DNA of 64,000 nucleotides, from contig DAIDKP010000026.1 of the NCBI GenBank assembly GCA_027449965.1, positions 186,001 through 250,000 of the forward strand, in the 5' to 3' direction. A program made the translations under genes and the position numbers. Of this stretch, positions 18,727-28,074 are shown piece after piece; the stretch's first letter is position 1, and each line of letters opens with the position of its first letter. The notes beneath the pieces were generated by a model that made no database searches, had not been told where the DNA came from, and saw nothing but the letters and a program-made list of their open reading frames with translations. Origin of the DNA: Acidobacteriaceae bacterium. Lineage in GTDB: Bacteria; Acidobacteriota; Terriglobia; Terriglobales; Acidobacteriaceae.

Positions 18727-20196
18727 ATGCCATTGAAGACACTGTTTCTGAATCCGCCCTCGTTTGAAAACTTTGATGGTGGCGCCAGCTCCCGCTGGCC
18801 AGCCACACGCGAGATTGAGTCCTACTGGTATCCAGTGTGGCTGACGTATCCTGCGGGACTGCTGGAAGGCTCGCGTCTGCTGGATGCTCCGCCGCACCAT
18901 GTGAGTGCCGACGAGACGATCCAAATCTGTAAGGACTACGAGTTTCTTGTGCTGTTTACCTCGACGGTGGGCTGGACGGGAGACCAGAAGCTGGCCGAGG
19001 CGATCAAGGCGGCGAATCCGTCGATCCGCATAGCGTTTGTGGGGCCGCCGGTGACGACTTCGCCGGATAAGGCACTGAATGAGTGCCCGGTGCTGGACTT
19101 TATCTGTCGCCGCGAGTTTGACTACTCCATCGTGGAGTATGCCAATGGCAAGCCGTTGAATGAGATTCTGGGCATCAGCTATCGCGAAAACGGGAAGGTG
19201 GTGCATAATCCTGACCGTCCGCAGATTGAAGATCTGGACGCGATGCCGTGGGCGACGAAGATCTACAAGCGCGACCTGGACGTGACGCGCTACAACGTGC
19301 CGTTTCTGCTGCATCCTTACATTTCGCTGTATTCGACACGTGGCTGCCCGGCGCAGTGTACCTTCTGCCTGTGGCCGCAGACGCTCTCGGGCCATGCGTG
19401 GCGGAAGCGCTCGACCGACGATGTGGCGGCGGAGCTGAAGTGGGCCAAGGAGAATTTCCCGGAGGTCAAGGAGTTCTTCTTTGACGACGATACGTTCAAT
19501 ATCCAGAAGGCGCGGACGATTGAACTGTGTGAGAAGCTGAAGCCGCTGAAGCTGACCTGGAGCTGCACCTCGCGTGTGACCACGGATCGCGAGACGCTGA
19601 AGGCGATGAAGGATGCCGGCTGCCGGCTGCTGATTGTCGGCTTTGAGTCGGGCGATCCGCAGATTCTGAAGAACATCAAAAAGGGCGCCACTGTCGAGCG
19701 TGCGCGCGCCTTCGCCAAGGACTGCAACGAGCTTGGTCTGACGATTCATGGCGACTTTATTCTGGGCCTGCCGGGCGAGACGAAAGAGTCGATCCAGAAC
19801 ACGATCCGGTTTGCCAAGTCGCTGGATGTGGAGACGATTCAGGTCTCGATCGCACATGCGTATCCGGGCACGGAGTTCTTTGATTACGCCGAGAAGAACG
19901 GCTTCATCACGAACGAAGATGCGATGAGCGATGCGGGCGGGCACCAGATGGCGCACATCGAGTATCCGGGGCTGCCGAAGGAGTATGTGCTGGAGATGGT
20001 GCATCGCTTCTATGATGCCTACTATTTCCGGCCCAAGGCTGCCTTCCGCGTGATCTGGAAAGCCGTGGTGAATCGTGACCTGCCGCGGCTGTATGTGGAG
20101 GCGAAGGCCTTTCTGAAGCTGCGTGGCGAGCGCAATCGCATGGTGAAGGAAGCAAAGAAATTGCAAGCGAAGACGCCGGATCCGGTGAGCGCGTAG
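18727..20196 (+). CDS. hpnJ: Hopanoid biosynthesis associated radical SAM protein HpnJ
   Basis: Radical SAM CxxxCxxC (TRGCPAQCTFC), B12-binding-like N-terminus, and overall HpnJ-like sequence. Confidence 0.9.
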   Translation: MPLKTLFLNPPSFENFDGGASSRWPATREIESYWYPVWLTYPAGLLEGSRLLDAPPHHVSADETIQICKDYEFLVLFTSTVGWTGDQKLAEAIKAANPSIRIAFVGPPVTTSPDKALNECPVLDFICRREFDYSIVEYANGKPLNEILGISYRENGKVVHNPDRPQIEDLDAMPWATKIYKRDLDVTRYNVPFLLHPYISLYSTRGCPAQCTFCLWPQTLSGHAWRKRSTDDVAAELKWAKENFPEVKEFFFDDDTFNIQKARTIELCEKLKPLKLTWSCTSRVTTDRETLKAMKDAGCRLLIVGFESGDPQILKNIKKGATVERARAFAKDCNELGLTIHGDFILGLPGETKESIQNTIRFAKSLDVETIQVSIAHAYPGTEFFDYAEKNGFITNEDAMSDAGGHQMAHIEYPGLPKEYVLEMVHRFYDAYYFRPKAAFRVIWKAVVNRDLPRLYVEAKAFLKLRGERNRMVKEAKKLQAKTPDPVSA

Positions 20197-20205
20197 ATTG
20201 TCGAA

Positions 20206-20237
20206 CAGGGCCGGGCGAGCCGCTGCCTGCCCGGCCT
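20206..20237 (+). terminator. Hairpin after hpnJ (possible weak terminator)
   Basis: GGCCGGGC ... GCCCGGCC stem followed by TTCGATGTATTTTC. Confidence 0.45.
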
Positions 20238-20307
20238 TCGATGTATTTTCCCCGCACGACATCCTGTTTTCATTTGACGGCTGAGGCCGAAGAGAAAGCT
20301 CCGGAGC

Positions 20308-20733
20308 ATGTCCCATCGGCGACTGAAGGCCAGCCAGTACCTGATTCTGCTGCTGGTGGCGCTGTGTGCGCCGCTGGGCGATAGCTGCCTGTCGCGGGGC
20401 ATGAGCATGATGCCTGCGATCTCGCTGGCGCATCCGCTGCTGCTGTTGCAGGCGGTGTTTACGCCATGGATTGCGGGCGGGATCCTGCTGCTGATCGCAT
20501 TTTTTGCCTGTTATCTGACAGCGCTCTCCTGGGCTGACCTGACGTATGTATTGCCGACGACGGCCTTTGGCTATGTGCTGATTGCGCTGCTGGGGCGGTT
20601 CTGGCTGCATGAGCATATTTCGCCGATGCGATGGGCGGGAATCCTGCTGATTACGCTGGGTGTGGGATTTGTGGCGCAGGGACCATCCCGGACCGAGTCG
20701 GAAACGGCTTCGGGCGAAGGGGAACAGGCATGA
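20308..20733 (+). CDS. Half-size EamA/SMR-like transporter subunit
   Basis: 141 aa, ~4 TM; LSWADLTYVLPTTAFGYVLIALLGRFWLHEHISPMRWAGILLITLGVGFV. Confidence 0.85.
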   Translation: MSHRRLKASQYLILLLVALCAPLGDSCLSRGMSMMPAISLAHPLLLLQAVFTPWIAGGILLLIAFFACYLTALSWADLTYVLPTTAFGYVLIALLGRFWLHEHISPMRWAGILLITLGVGFVAQGPSRTESETASGEGEQA

Positions 20734-21140
20734 TGGCGGGGTGGGTGGCCGGTTTGCCGCCGGGGTTCTGGCCCGGCGCAGGAATGATTGTGGCTGTGTC
20801 GATTACCTCGACGATTGGCGAGGTGCTGACGGCGGCAGCGATGAAATCGATTGGCGACCTGGATGACATTCGCGCGCACAGCGGATTGACTGGGGCGATT
20901 CGTGCGGTGCTGACCTGCCCGCTGTTTTTTGTCGGAGTCAGTTTTCTGTCAATGGCGTTTTTCGCACTGCTGTTTGCCCTGAATCATCTGGACCTGAGCC
21001 TGGCGGCACCGGCTTCGGCTTCGCTGACGCTGGTGACAAATGCGATTGCGGCCAAGCTTTTTCTGCACGAGAATGTGGACCGGCGGCGGTGGCTGGCGGC
21101 GGGTTTGGTGTGCGTGGGCGTCTATCTGATTGCGCACTGA
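20730..21140 (+). CDS. Half-size EamA/SMR-like transporter subunit (second)
   Basis: 136 aa; ATGA overlap with previous gene. LNHLDLSLAAPASASLTLVTNAIAAKLFLHENVDRRRWLAAGLVCVGVYLIAH. Confidence 0.85.
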   Translation: MMAGWVAGLPPGFWPGAGMIVAVSITSTIGEVLTAAAMKSIGDLDDIRAHSGLTGAIRAVLTCPLFFVGVSFLSMAFFALLFALNHLDLSLAAPASASLTLVTNAIAAKLFLHENVDRRRWLAAGLVCVGVYLIAH

Positions 21141-21186
21141 AGAGGACGTAGACCGCGACGCGAAAGCGACGGGTTACACTGCGAAT

Positions 21187-21804
21187 ATGCTTCATCTGCT
21201 GGTTGCATCGACCAATCCTGGGAAGTTGGAAGAGTTTCGGCTGGCCGCCGACGGTGTTGCGGTGCAGATTGATACGCTTCCTGCATTGAGGACGATTCCC
21301 GCGCCGGAAGAGGATGGGCAAAGTTTCGAGGAGAATGCCATCCGCAAGGCTGTTTACTATAGCCAGTTTGCGCCGGGCCAGTGGGTGATGGCCGATGATT
21401 CGGGATTGGAAGTGGATGCGCTGGAGGGCGCGCCGGGGATTCGTTCGGCGCGATTTGCCGCCGACAGCGGGCTGGTGGATTCGCCGGATGCCAATGACAA
21501 CACCGATGTGTGGAACAACATTGTGCTGCTGCAGAAGCTGGAAGGCGTGGCGATGCGGGATCGGACGGCGCGCTATCGGTGCGCGCTGGGGCTGGCTCGG
21601 AATGGCGTGGTGATTACCACGGCCGAGGGCAGCGTGGAGGGCGTGATCCTGGAAGCGCCGCATGGGACAGGCGGATTTGGCTACGATCCGCTGTTTTATC
21701 TGCCGGAGCTGGACCAGACGATGGCCGACCTGGACCCGGCGGTGAAGCTTTCACTGAGCCATCGCGGACGAGCGCTGGATGAGCTGCTGGCGAAGCTGAT
21801 GTAG
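21187..21804 (+). CDS. rdgB: XTP/dITP diphosphatase (RdgB/HAM1)
   Basis: LLVASTNPGKLEEFR; VMADDSGLEVDALEGAPGIRSARFA; GTGGFGYDPLFYLPE. Confidence 0.95.
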   Translation: MLHLLVASTNPGKLEEFRLAADGVAVQIDTLPALRTIPAPEEDGQSFEENAIRKAVYYSQFAPGQWVMADDSGLEVDALEGAPGIRSARFAADSGLVDSPDANDNTDVWNNIVLLQKLEGVAMRDRTARYRCALGLARNGVVITTAEGSVEGVILEAPHGTGGFGYDPLFYLPELDQTMADLDPAVKLSLSHRGRALDELLAKLM

Positions 21805-21808
21805 GCCC

Positions 21809-22345
21809 CTAGAATGAGACGTCGGCTGGGACTGTGACTTTGAGTACGGATTGCTCACCGGTCATCTGCTTCCATGCGGAGCGGATGGCGTCGATTCGAG
21901 CCTCGTTCTGCGGGTTTTCCGGGTAGTCGATGATGAGCACCCTGGAGCGACCGCGATGGGGTGTGGCGTCGTGTGCGCCCTTCCACTGGCCATAGACGTT
22001 GAGCACACTGAGACCGTCGGGAAAGCGCGGCGTGACTTCGCGGTCGAGGAAGCGCATCCACTGCGCATCCGTGACGGGCTTGTGGTGAGGATGCCAGATG
22101 GCGTGAGGATCGGGATGTGTGCCGGGCGGCAGATATGGACCAAGTTCAAAGTAGAGATGCGTATCGACCCAGTGATCGGCGTGGGCCGGGTGCGCCGGAT
22201 CACCGGCGAGCGTGGCGGAGGCTTGTGAAGAAGATGGCGCGGAAGTTTGTTCCGTGACCTGCCGGGCCGCTGCTCCTGCTGCTGCTCCAGAAGGGAGCAG
22301 CAGCAGGAGTGGAAGGATGGCTGGGAGTTTGCGGGTGTGGATCAT
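21809..22345 (-). CDS. DUF3574-like secreted protein
   Basis: Leu-rich signal peptide, then DTHLYFELG...VTDAQWMRFLDREVTPRFPDGLSVLNVYGQWKG...RSRVLIIDYPEN. Confidence 0.75.
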   Translation of the reverse strand: MIHTRKLPAILPLLLLLPSGAAAGAAARQVTEQTSAPSSSQASATLAGDPAHPAHADHWVDTHLYFELGPYLPPGTHPDPHAIWHPHHKPVTDAQWMRFLDREVTPRFPDGLSVLNVYGQWKGAHDATPHRGRSRVLIIDYPENPQNEARIDAIRSAWKQMTGEQSVLKVTVPADVSF

Positions 22346-22363
22346 CGTGCGAGGGAGTCCGCG

Positions 22364-22945
22364 TTATTTTGTTGGCCGTGTGGGCATGGCTGGCATGGCG
22401 GCAACCGGCGGCACATCGTAGGAGAGCGGCGTCTTCAGCAGATTGAGCGCATCGGGCGGCAGGGGCTTGTCGGCGTTGGCCAGCAGGACGCTGACCTGCC
22501 ACATCTGCGTTTCGGTCAGAATGTGATCGTAGGCGGGCATTCCGGTAAGGCGGATGCCGTTGGCGACCTTCCAGTATGTTTCTCCGGCGGGGTCGTCACT
22601 GACGCCGACGACGCCATCACGATGTTTCTCCCAAAGCTGCGGCACGTGAGGGAACATGTTGGCACCGACTGCGGACGGGTTGCTGTGGACGCCATGACAG
22701 AAAGCGCACTGCTCGCGGTAGATGTGCGCTCCGGCGATGAGGTTATCGGCGGAGGGCTGGATGGGCACGGTTTTGGGCATGTCGCGGTGAATGCGCGCGT
22801 GGAGGGGAATATGCGTAATCTGGCGTTCGAAGGGAAGCGGCGCATCGGCAACGGCCACGGGCGGGTTGCCGCGCGTGAACCAGAGGTAGACCAGAACGGG
22901 GCAAAGCAGGACACCGACGACAATTCCAAAGAGCAAACGAAACAT
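22364..22945 (-). CDS. Membrane-anchored class I cytochrome c
   Basis: N-terminal TM, haem motif CAFCHG, distal GMPAYDHILTETQMWQVS. Confidence 0.88.
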   Translation of the reverse strand: MFRLLFGIVVGVLLCPVLVYLWFTRGNPPVAVADAPLPFERQITHIPLHARIHRDMPKTVPIQPSADNLIAGAHIYREQCAFCHGVHSNPSAVGANMFPHVPQLWEKHRDGVVGVSDDPAGETYWKVANGIRLTGMPAYDHILTETQMWQVSVLLANADKPLPPDALNLLKTPLSYDVPPVAAMPAMPTRPTK

Positions 22946-23073
22946 AGAACCTCCGTCTGGCTATTCTACGCGCGGGATCGACGAGTGGTTATTGCGCCGC
23001 GAAGAAAAAACTTTACGGTGCATCGAGTGGCTTGGTCGCGATATGCTGGGGAGCAAAGCAGGGGGATGGAACG

Positions 23074-23823
23074 ATGGCCGATCATTCGCAGATGAAACTG
23101 GGGCGGCGCGGGGTGAAGACGGACAGCCGCACGCTGAAGCTGTCCAACTATGTGAAGCCGACACTGCCGCCGGCTCCGCCGACGAGCGATTGGACGAAGG
23201 GTGTGACGAGCTGGGGCGTGATGCTGAATGACCGGCTGGGCGATTGCACGATTGCCGGCGCAGGGCACGCTGTGCAGGTGTGGTCAGTGAATACGGGCAC
23301 GATGGTGACGGTGCCGGATGAGGTGATCCTGAGCTACTACGAAAAGTGGGATGGATATAATCCGGCGAATCCGGCGTCGGATATTGGCGGCATCGAGATG
23401 AACGTGCTCAACGACTGGAAGAAGCAGGGATTTGATGGGCACAAGCTGCTGGCATTTGCGGATCCGGTGTGGACGAATCTGGAGGAGATTCGGCAGGCGA
23501 TTCACCTGTTTGGCGGAGTGTATGTGGGGCTGAATCTGCCCATGTCGGCGCAGACGCAGGATGTGTGGGATGTGGTTGCGAATGGCGGCCCGAATACGCA
23601 GCCCGGCTCGTGGGGCGGTCACTGCGTCTTTGTTCCCGCCTATGATGCGAACGGGTTTACGTGCATCACGTGGGGCATTCTGAAGACGATGACGCTGGCT
23701 TTCTGGAAGACGTATGTGGATGAGGCACATGCGCTGCTGAGCCAGGACTGGCTGGATCAGAAAGGCTCGCCTGCGGGCTTTGATCTGGCGCAGTTGCAGA
23801 CGGATCTTGGTTTGATTCGATGA
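23074..23823 (+). CDS. Uncharacterised protein with papain-fold-like motifs (candidate C1-like peptidase)
   Basis: WGVMLNDRLGDCTIAGAGHAVQVW (putative Cys region) and GSWGGHCVFVPAYDANGFTCITWG (putative His/TWG region). Confidence 0.65.
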   Translation: MADHSQMKLGRRGVKTDSRTLKLSNYVKPTLPPAPPTSDWTKGVTSWGVMLNDRLGDCTIAGAGHAVQVWSVNTGTMVTVPDEVILSYYEKWDGYNPANPASDIGGIEMNVLNDWKKQGFDGHKLLAFADPVWTNLEEIRQAIHLFGGVYVGLNLPMSAQTQDVWDVVANGGPNTQPGSWGGHCVFVPAYDANGFTCITWGILKTMTLAFWKTYVDEAHALLSQDWLDQKGSPAGFDLAQLQTDLGLIR

Positions 23824-23893
23824 GCGGTTGCGTTGAGGATAGCGAGCGAGGCCGACGGGCAGCCGATGCGTCGAAGTGGATACAATCGGGAGC

Positions 23894-25240
23894 ATGTCTT
23901 CCAAAGAACATACGACGCAGGCTGGCAATGAAACACCATTGATTCGCGCATTGCTCGAGTTGGAGCCGACAGACGCGGTGCTGAGCGAGCGTCTGGAGCA
24001 GTGTCTGCTTCGGTCCAATGGGAATGCCCATCACAATACGTATCTGTGGCAGGACGCGGAGTGGTCAAGGCGCGAGCTGGACAGGACGCTGGAACGGCGC
24101 GCTGCGGCAGGTGGCCAAACGCGCGGGATGACAAGCGGAATGGAACTGGCGGGCGTGCCGGTTTCGCTGAAGGACTGCTTTGATCTGGCGGGCACGCGGA
24201 CGACGCTGGGATCGCAGTTCTATGCGGAGCGGAATCCGGTGGCGCCGGCTGATTCATGGGTCGCGGCGCGACTGCGCGGGATGGGCGCGGTGATTACGGG
24301 CAAGACGCATCTGCATGCGCTGGCGTATGGAATTACGGGAGAGAATCGCGACTATGGCGACTGCGTGCAGCCGCGGAATGAGTTGTGGCTGACGGGTGGC
24401 TCGTCCAGCGGCGCAGTGGCCAGCGTGCAGGAGGGTTCGGCGCTGGCGGCGATTGGCACGGATACGGGCGGGTCAGTGCGTGTGCCGGCGGCGCTGTGCG
24501 GCCTGGTGGGCTACAGGTCTTCACTGGGCTGGGGGAGCTGGGAGGGTGGTCATCATCTGGCGCAGAGCTTTGACACGATTGGCTGGCTCTTTCGCCATCT
24601 GGAAGACGCGCCGCTGCTGGCGCGGCTGTTTGAGACGGAGTGGAAGTCGGCGACGTCGTCGTCTACGCGGTTTGCCTATGTCGATGAGGCGTTTCTGCAG
24701 GATTGTGAGCCGGAGGTGAAAGCTTCGCTGAACGCGTGTGTGGAAGAGCTGCGCGAACTGGGGATGACCGGGACCGAGGTGCGCGTGCCGTGGTGGGAAG
24801 AAGCGCAGGAGATTTTTGCGGCGGTGCAGGCGTGGGAGGCGGCGCGGATTCATGCCGAGCATGTTGCGGGAGATTTCTCGGTGTTTGAAGCGCCGATTCA
24901 GCAGCGGCTGGAGTGGGGCGCAAGAATTACTGACGATGAGATCGCTGCGCTGCGGCAGCGACATCGGGAGTTTGGGGCGCGGATGGGTGCGCTGGTGGGC
25001 GAGCATGAGTTGGTGGTGCTGCCCTGCGCTCCGGTGGCTTGCCTGCGAGCAGGGGAAGACCATACGAGCATTCGCGCGCGGTTGCTGCGCTATACGGCTC
25101 CTGCGAGTCTGGGCGGGCTGCCAGCGCTGGCGGTGCCGTTTGTCGCCGGGGGAATGCAGGTGCTGGCCGCGAACGGCAGCGATGCGCGCCTGTTGACGCT
25201 GGCTGAGCGAATGGGCCAGGCGCGACGCGCTGCGCGGTGA
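23894..25240 (+). CDS. Amidase signature family protein
   Basis: GKTHLHALAYG; GGSSSGAVASVQEGSALAAIGTDTGGSVRVPAALCGLVGYR (Ser-cisSer-Lys triad pattern). Confidence 0.92.
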   Translation: MSSKEHTTQAGNETPLIRALLELEPTDAVLSERLEQCLLRSNGNAHHNTYLWQDAEWSRRELDRTLERRAAAGGQTRGMTSGMELAGVPVSLKDCFDLAGTRTTLGSQFYAERNPVAPADSWVAARLRGMGAVITGKTHLHALAYGITGENRDYGDCVQPRNELWLTGGSSSGAVASVQEGSALAAIGTDTGGSVRVPAALCGLVGYRSSLGWGSWEGGHHLAQSFDTIGWLFRHLEDAPLLARLFETEWKSATSSSTRFAYVDEAFLQDCEPEVKASLNACVEELRELGMTGTEVRVPWWEEAQEIFAAVQAWEAARIHAEHVAGDFSVFEAPIQQRLEWGARITDDEIAALRQRHREFGARMGALVGEHELVVLPCAPVACLRAGEDHTSIRARLLRYTAPASLGGLPALAVPFVAGGMQVLAANGSDARLLTLAERMGQARRAAR

Positions 25241-25284
25241 CGTTCTTTCGCTTTTGATCTGTACAGGCCAGAGGTGAAGATGCG

Positions 25285-25938
25285 CTAAAGCCAGCGAGCA
25301 AGCGACTGCTGCGCGCGCCAAAACGAGTAAGCGAGTGCTTCATGGAGTATCTCCTGCGTCTCCGGCTCGGCCGCGCCGCCGTCCTGGAGTGGTTTGCGTG
25401 GAGAGGCAAGAACGCGCACGCCGCTGGCGGCGAAGATGGCCTGAATGCGAAAGACGTGCGTGGGGTCGCTGACGATAAGGATGCGATGGAAGTGATTCTC
25501 CTGCGCGATGGTGAGGACGCGAGTGACGGATTCTTCCGTGGAGCGACTGCTGGTTTCTGCGATGATGGCGCTGGCGGGTACGCCGTTGGCGCGCAGGAAG
25601 GCTTCGCCGACCTGGCCCTCGGAGAAACGATCTCCGGGAGCGCTGCCGCCGAGCGTGATGAGAATGGGTGCAAGGCCGCGCTGATAGAGGTTGAGCGCGT
25701 GTTCCAGCCGTGCGCGCAGGACGCGCGAGGGACGTCCGTTATACTCCGCGGCGCCGAAGACGCAGATGACGTCAGCAGGGGCAGTCTGGTCGGTGCTGGC
25801 GGCGTGGGTGATCTGCGCATCGACCCAGCGGAACCAGCCCGCCAGCGCGATGATGCCGACGAGGAGGATGAGGGCAAGGCTTGCGCCGAGGGCAGTCTGG
25901 AGCCGGGTGAGGCGATGGGGTCGAAGAGTTCGAGTCAT
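25285..25938 (-). CDS. YdcF/SanA/ElyC family protein (DUF218)
   Basis: DVICVFGAAEYNGRPSRVLRARLEHALNLYQRGLAPILITLGGSAPGDRFSEGQ. Confidence 0.88.
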   Translation of the reverse strand: MTRTLRPHRLTRLQTALGASLALILLVGIIALAGWFRWVDAQITHAASTDQTAPADVICVFGAAEYNGRPSRVLRARLEHALNLYQRGLAPILITLGGSAPGDRFSEGQVGEAFLRANGVPASAIIAETSSRSTEESVTRVLTIAQENHFHRILIVSDPTHVFRIQAIFAASGVRVLASPRKPLQDGGAAEPETQEILHEALAYSFWRAQQSLARWL

Positions 25939-25950
25939 CGCGCGGCGGCC

Positions 25951-26595
25951 CTAGCGTTGCAGAGTCATCACGATTTCGTGGGTGGGGATGACGCCTTCGC
26001 GAAGAATCTCCCAGGAATTCTCATGGTCGGCAAGATTGACGATGGTGGTGGGCAGGGAATGGGCTGACGGGCCGCCATCGACGATGAGCGGAATGCGGTC
26101 GCCGATCTGGTCGCGGACACAGGCAGCGTGAGAGCATTCGCTGGCGTTGTGAAGGTTGGCCGAGGTGGCGGTGATGGGCATGCCGTACTGCTCGACGACG
26201 GCGCGAGGGATGGCGGAGTCCGGGACGCGCAGGGCGACGTTGCCGGTGTTGGCGGTGGAGCGCAGGGGGAGCTTGCTGCCGGCGCGGACGATGATGGTGA
26301 GCGGGCCGGGCCAGAAGCGCTCAGCGAGCTTGTCGAAGCGGTCGTCGATGTCGCGCGCCAGCTCATAGGCCTGAGCGACGGAGGCGATGAGCAACGAGAG
26401 CGGCTTGTGCTTCAGCCGGGACTTGATCTGGTAAATGCGCTCGACAGCGTGGAGATTGACGGGGTCGACGGCGAGTCCGTAGAAGGTGTCTGTGGGAAGC
26501 GCGACGACATCGCCGCGACGCAGGCAGGAGACGACATAAGCGATGCGCTCTGCCTCTGGTTCATCCGGGTTGACCCGAATTATCTCTGCTGACAA
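25951..26595 (-). CDS. tsaC: L-threonylcarbamoyladenylate synthase (TsaC/YrdC/Sua5)
   Basis: RRGDVVALPTDTFYGLAVDPVNLHAVERIYQIKSRLKHKPLSLLIA. Confidence 0.94.
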   Translation of the reverse strand: MSAEIIRVNPDEPEAERIAYVVSCLRRGDVVALPTDTFYGLAVDPVNLHAVERIYQIKSRLKHKPLSLLIASVAQAYELARDIDDRFDKLAERFWPGPLTIIVRAGSKLPLRSTANTGNVALRVPDSAIPRAVVEQYGMPITATSANLHNASECSHAACVRDQIGDRIPLIVDGGPSAHSLPTTIVNLADHENSWEILREGVIPTHEIVMTLQR

Positions 26596-26690
26596 AGGCT
26601 ATCCTCGACGGTGAAAAAATCTCAAAAAAAGCGGAATCCTGAAGCTGCGCGAAGACGAAAGGATTGTGCCCCGGCATCTCTTTCAGCATT

Positions 26691-27815
26691 CTACAGTTTG
26701 CGCGATTCGTCCAGTCCAGCGGCTGTCTCCTGGGCCATGTAATCCACGACGGCCTTCAGGTCGCCGTGGCTGCTCTCAAAGACGGCAAGCTGGCGGTCGG
26801 CTCCGGTGCCGGTTTCGAGGATGCGTTCAATGCCGGCGATGGCCTGGCGGCTGCCTAACTCGTCGAGGACGGGATCGATGAGCGCGAGATATTCGCGAAT
26901 GAGGGTGCGTTCGGGCACTTCAGCCTGCTTGCCAAAGTCGATGAGCATGCCGTCAAGGCCGTAACGGACGGCTCGGAATTTGTTTTCCATCAACAGAGGA
27001 CGAGCAAATTGACGGAAGTCCTGATTCTGCTCGTGGAGGCGATAGAGATAGGCCGCGGTGGCCTGGATGAGCGCGGCGACGGCGATGGACTCAGAAGCGC
27101 GCAGGGGAATGTCGCAGGCGCGGACCTCGATGGTGTTGAAGTGTGGGTGCGGGCGGATGTCCCACCAGATTTTTTTTGCGTCGTCGATGCAGTTGGTTTT
27201 GACCAGAAGATTGACGTAGTTTTCAAATTCGGAGTAGCTGGCAAAGGCATCGGGGATGCCGGTGCGTGGGAAGTTTTCAAAGACTTTGGCGCGATAGCCT
27301 TTGTAGCCGGTGTTGAGGCCGAGCCAGAAGGGTGAGTTGGTGGTGAGCGCCATGATGTGGGGCAGGAAATAGCGCATGGAATTCATGATGCGGATGGCGG
27401 CTTCGCGGTCTTCGATGCCCACGTGAACGTGAAGACCGAAGATGAGATTGGAGCGGGCGACGAGTTGGAGATCTTTGACCACCTGACGGTACCGCGGGTC
27501 AGGATAAATCTCCTGTGTGCGCCAGTCGGCAAAGGGATGCGTGGCGCCGGCGACAAGCTGGAGATTGTGTTCGGCAGCAAGATGAATCATGCTGCGGCGC
27601 AGATGGAAGAGGTCTTCTCTGGCTTCTTCGATATTGCGGCAGATGCGTGTGCCAACCTCGACGACAGACTGATGCATCTCGGCTTTGACGCGCTCTTCGA
27701 GGCGCATTTTCCCCTGGGCAAGCATCTCGGTGGCGATGTGGGAGCGCAGGTCGCGAGTGACCGGATCAATGGTCTGGTATTCCTCTTCGATGCCGAGTGT
27801 GAAGGATGGCCGCAT
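26691..27815 (-). CDS. ybdK: Carboxylate-amine ligase YbdK (GCS2 family)
   Basis: MRPSFTLGIEEEYQTIDPVTRDLR; start at 27815. HVHVGIEDREAAIRIMN. Confidence 0.92.
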   Translation of the reverse strand: MRPSFTLGIEEEYQTIDPVTRDLRSHIATEMLAQGKMRLEERVKAEMHQSVVEVGTRICRNIEEAREDLFHLRRSMIHLAAEHNLQLVAGATHPFADWRTQEIYPDPRYRQVVKDLQLVARSNLIFGLHVHVGIEDREAAIRIMNSMRYFLPHIMALTTNSPFWLGLNTGYKGYRAKVFENFPRTGIPDAFASYSEFENYVNLLVKTNCIDDAKKIWWDIRPHPHFNTIEVRACDIPLRASESIAVAALIQATAAYLYRLHEQNQDFRQFARPLLMENKFRAVRYGLDGMLIDFGKQAEVPERTLIREYLALIDPVLDELGSRQAIAGIERILETGTGADRQLAVFESSHGDLKAVVDYMAQETAAGLDESRKL

Positions 27816-28074
27816 GATAACTCCGGATGAAGAATCTCTGATGCGTTGGCTCATTGTAGGACAAAGCGCGCGGTGAAGACAGCGCAAAATGCGCGTGGTT
27901 GCAGCACGGATTGATCCCGCAGCAAGCTCCGTGAGGATTTTCTGATGACTCTGGTGACTTTCTAAGACGGTTGCAGCGAGCGATGAACTCCGTGGAGGCG
28001 TGATTTGGATGCCGGATCGGGATGAGTGAGCACGACCCGAAGTCTGGAATAGCAGAACGCCGCGGAATGTGGAC

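Noticed and set aside
18709-20616. 635-aa minus-strand ORF
   Set aside because: Antisense to hpnJ and the first EamA gene; shadow ORF composition.
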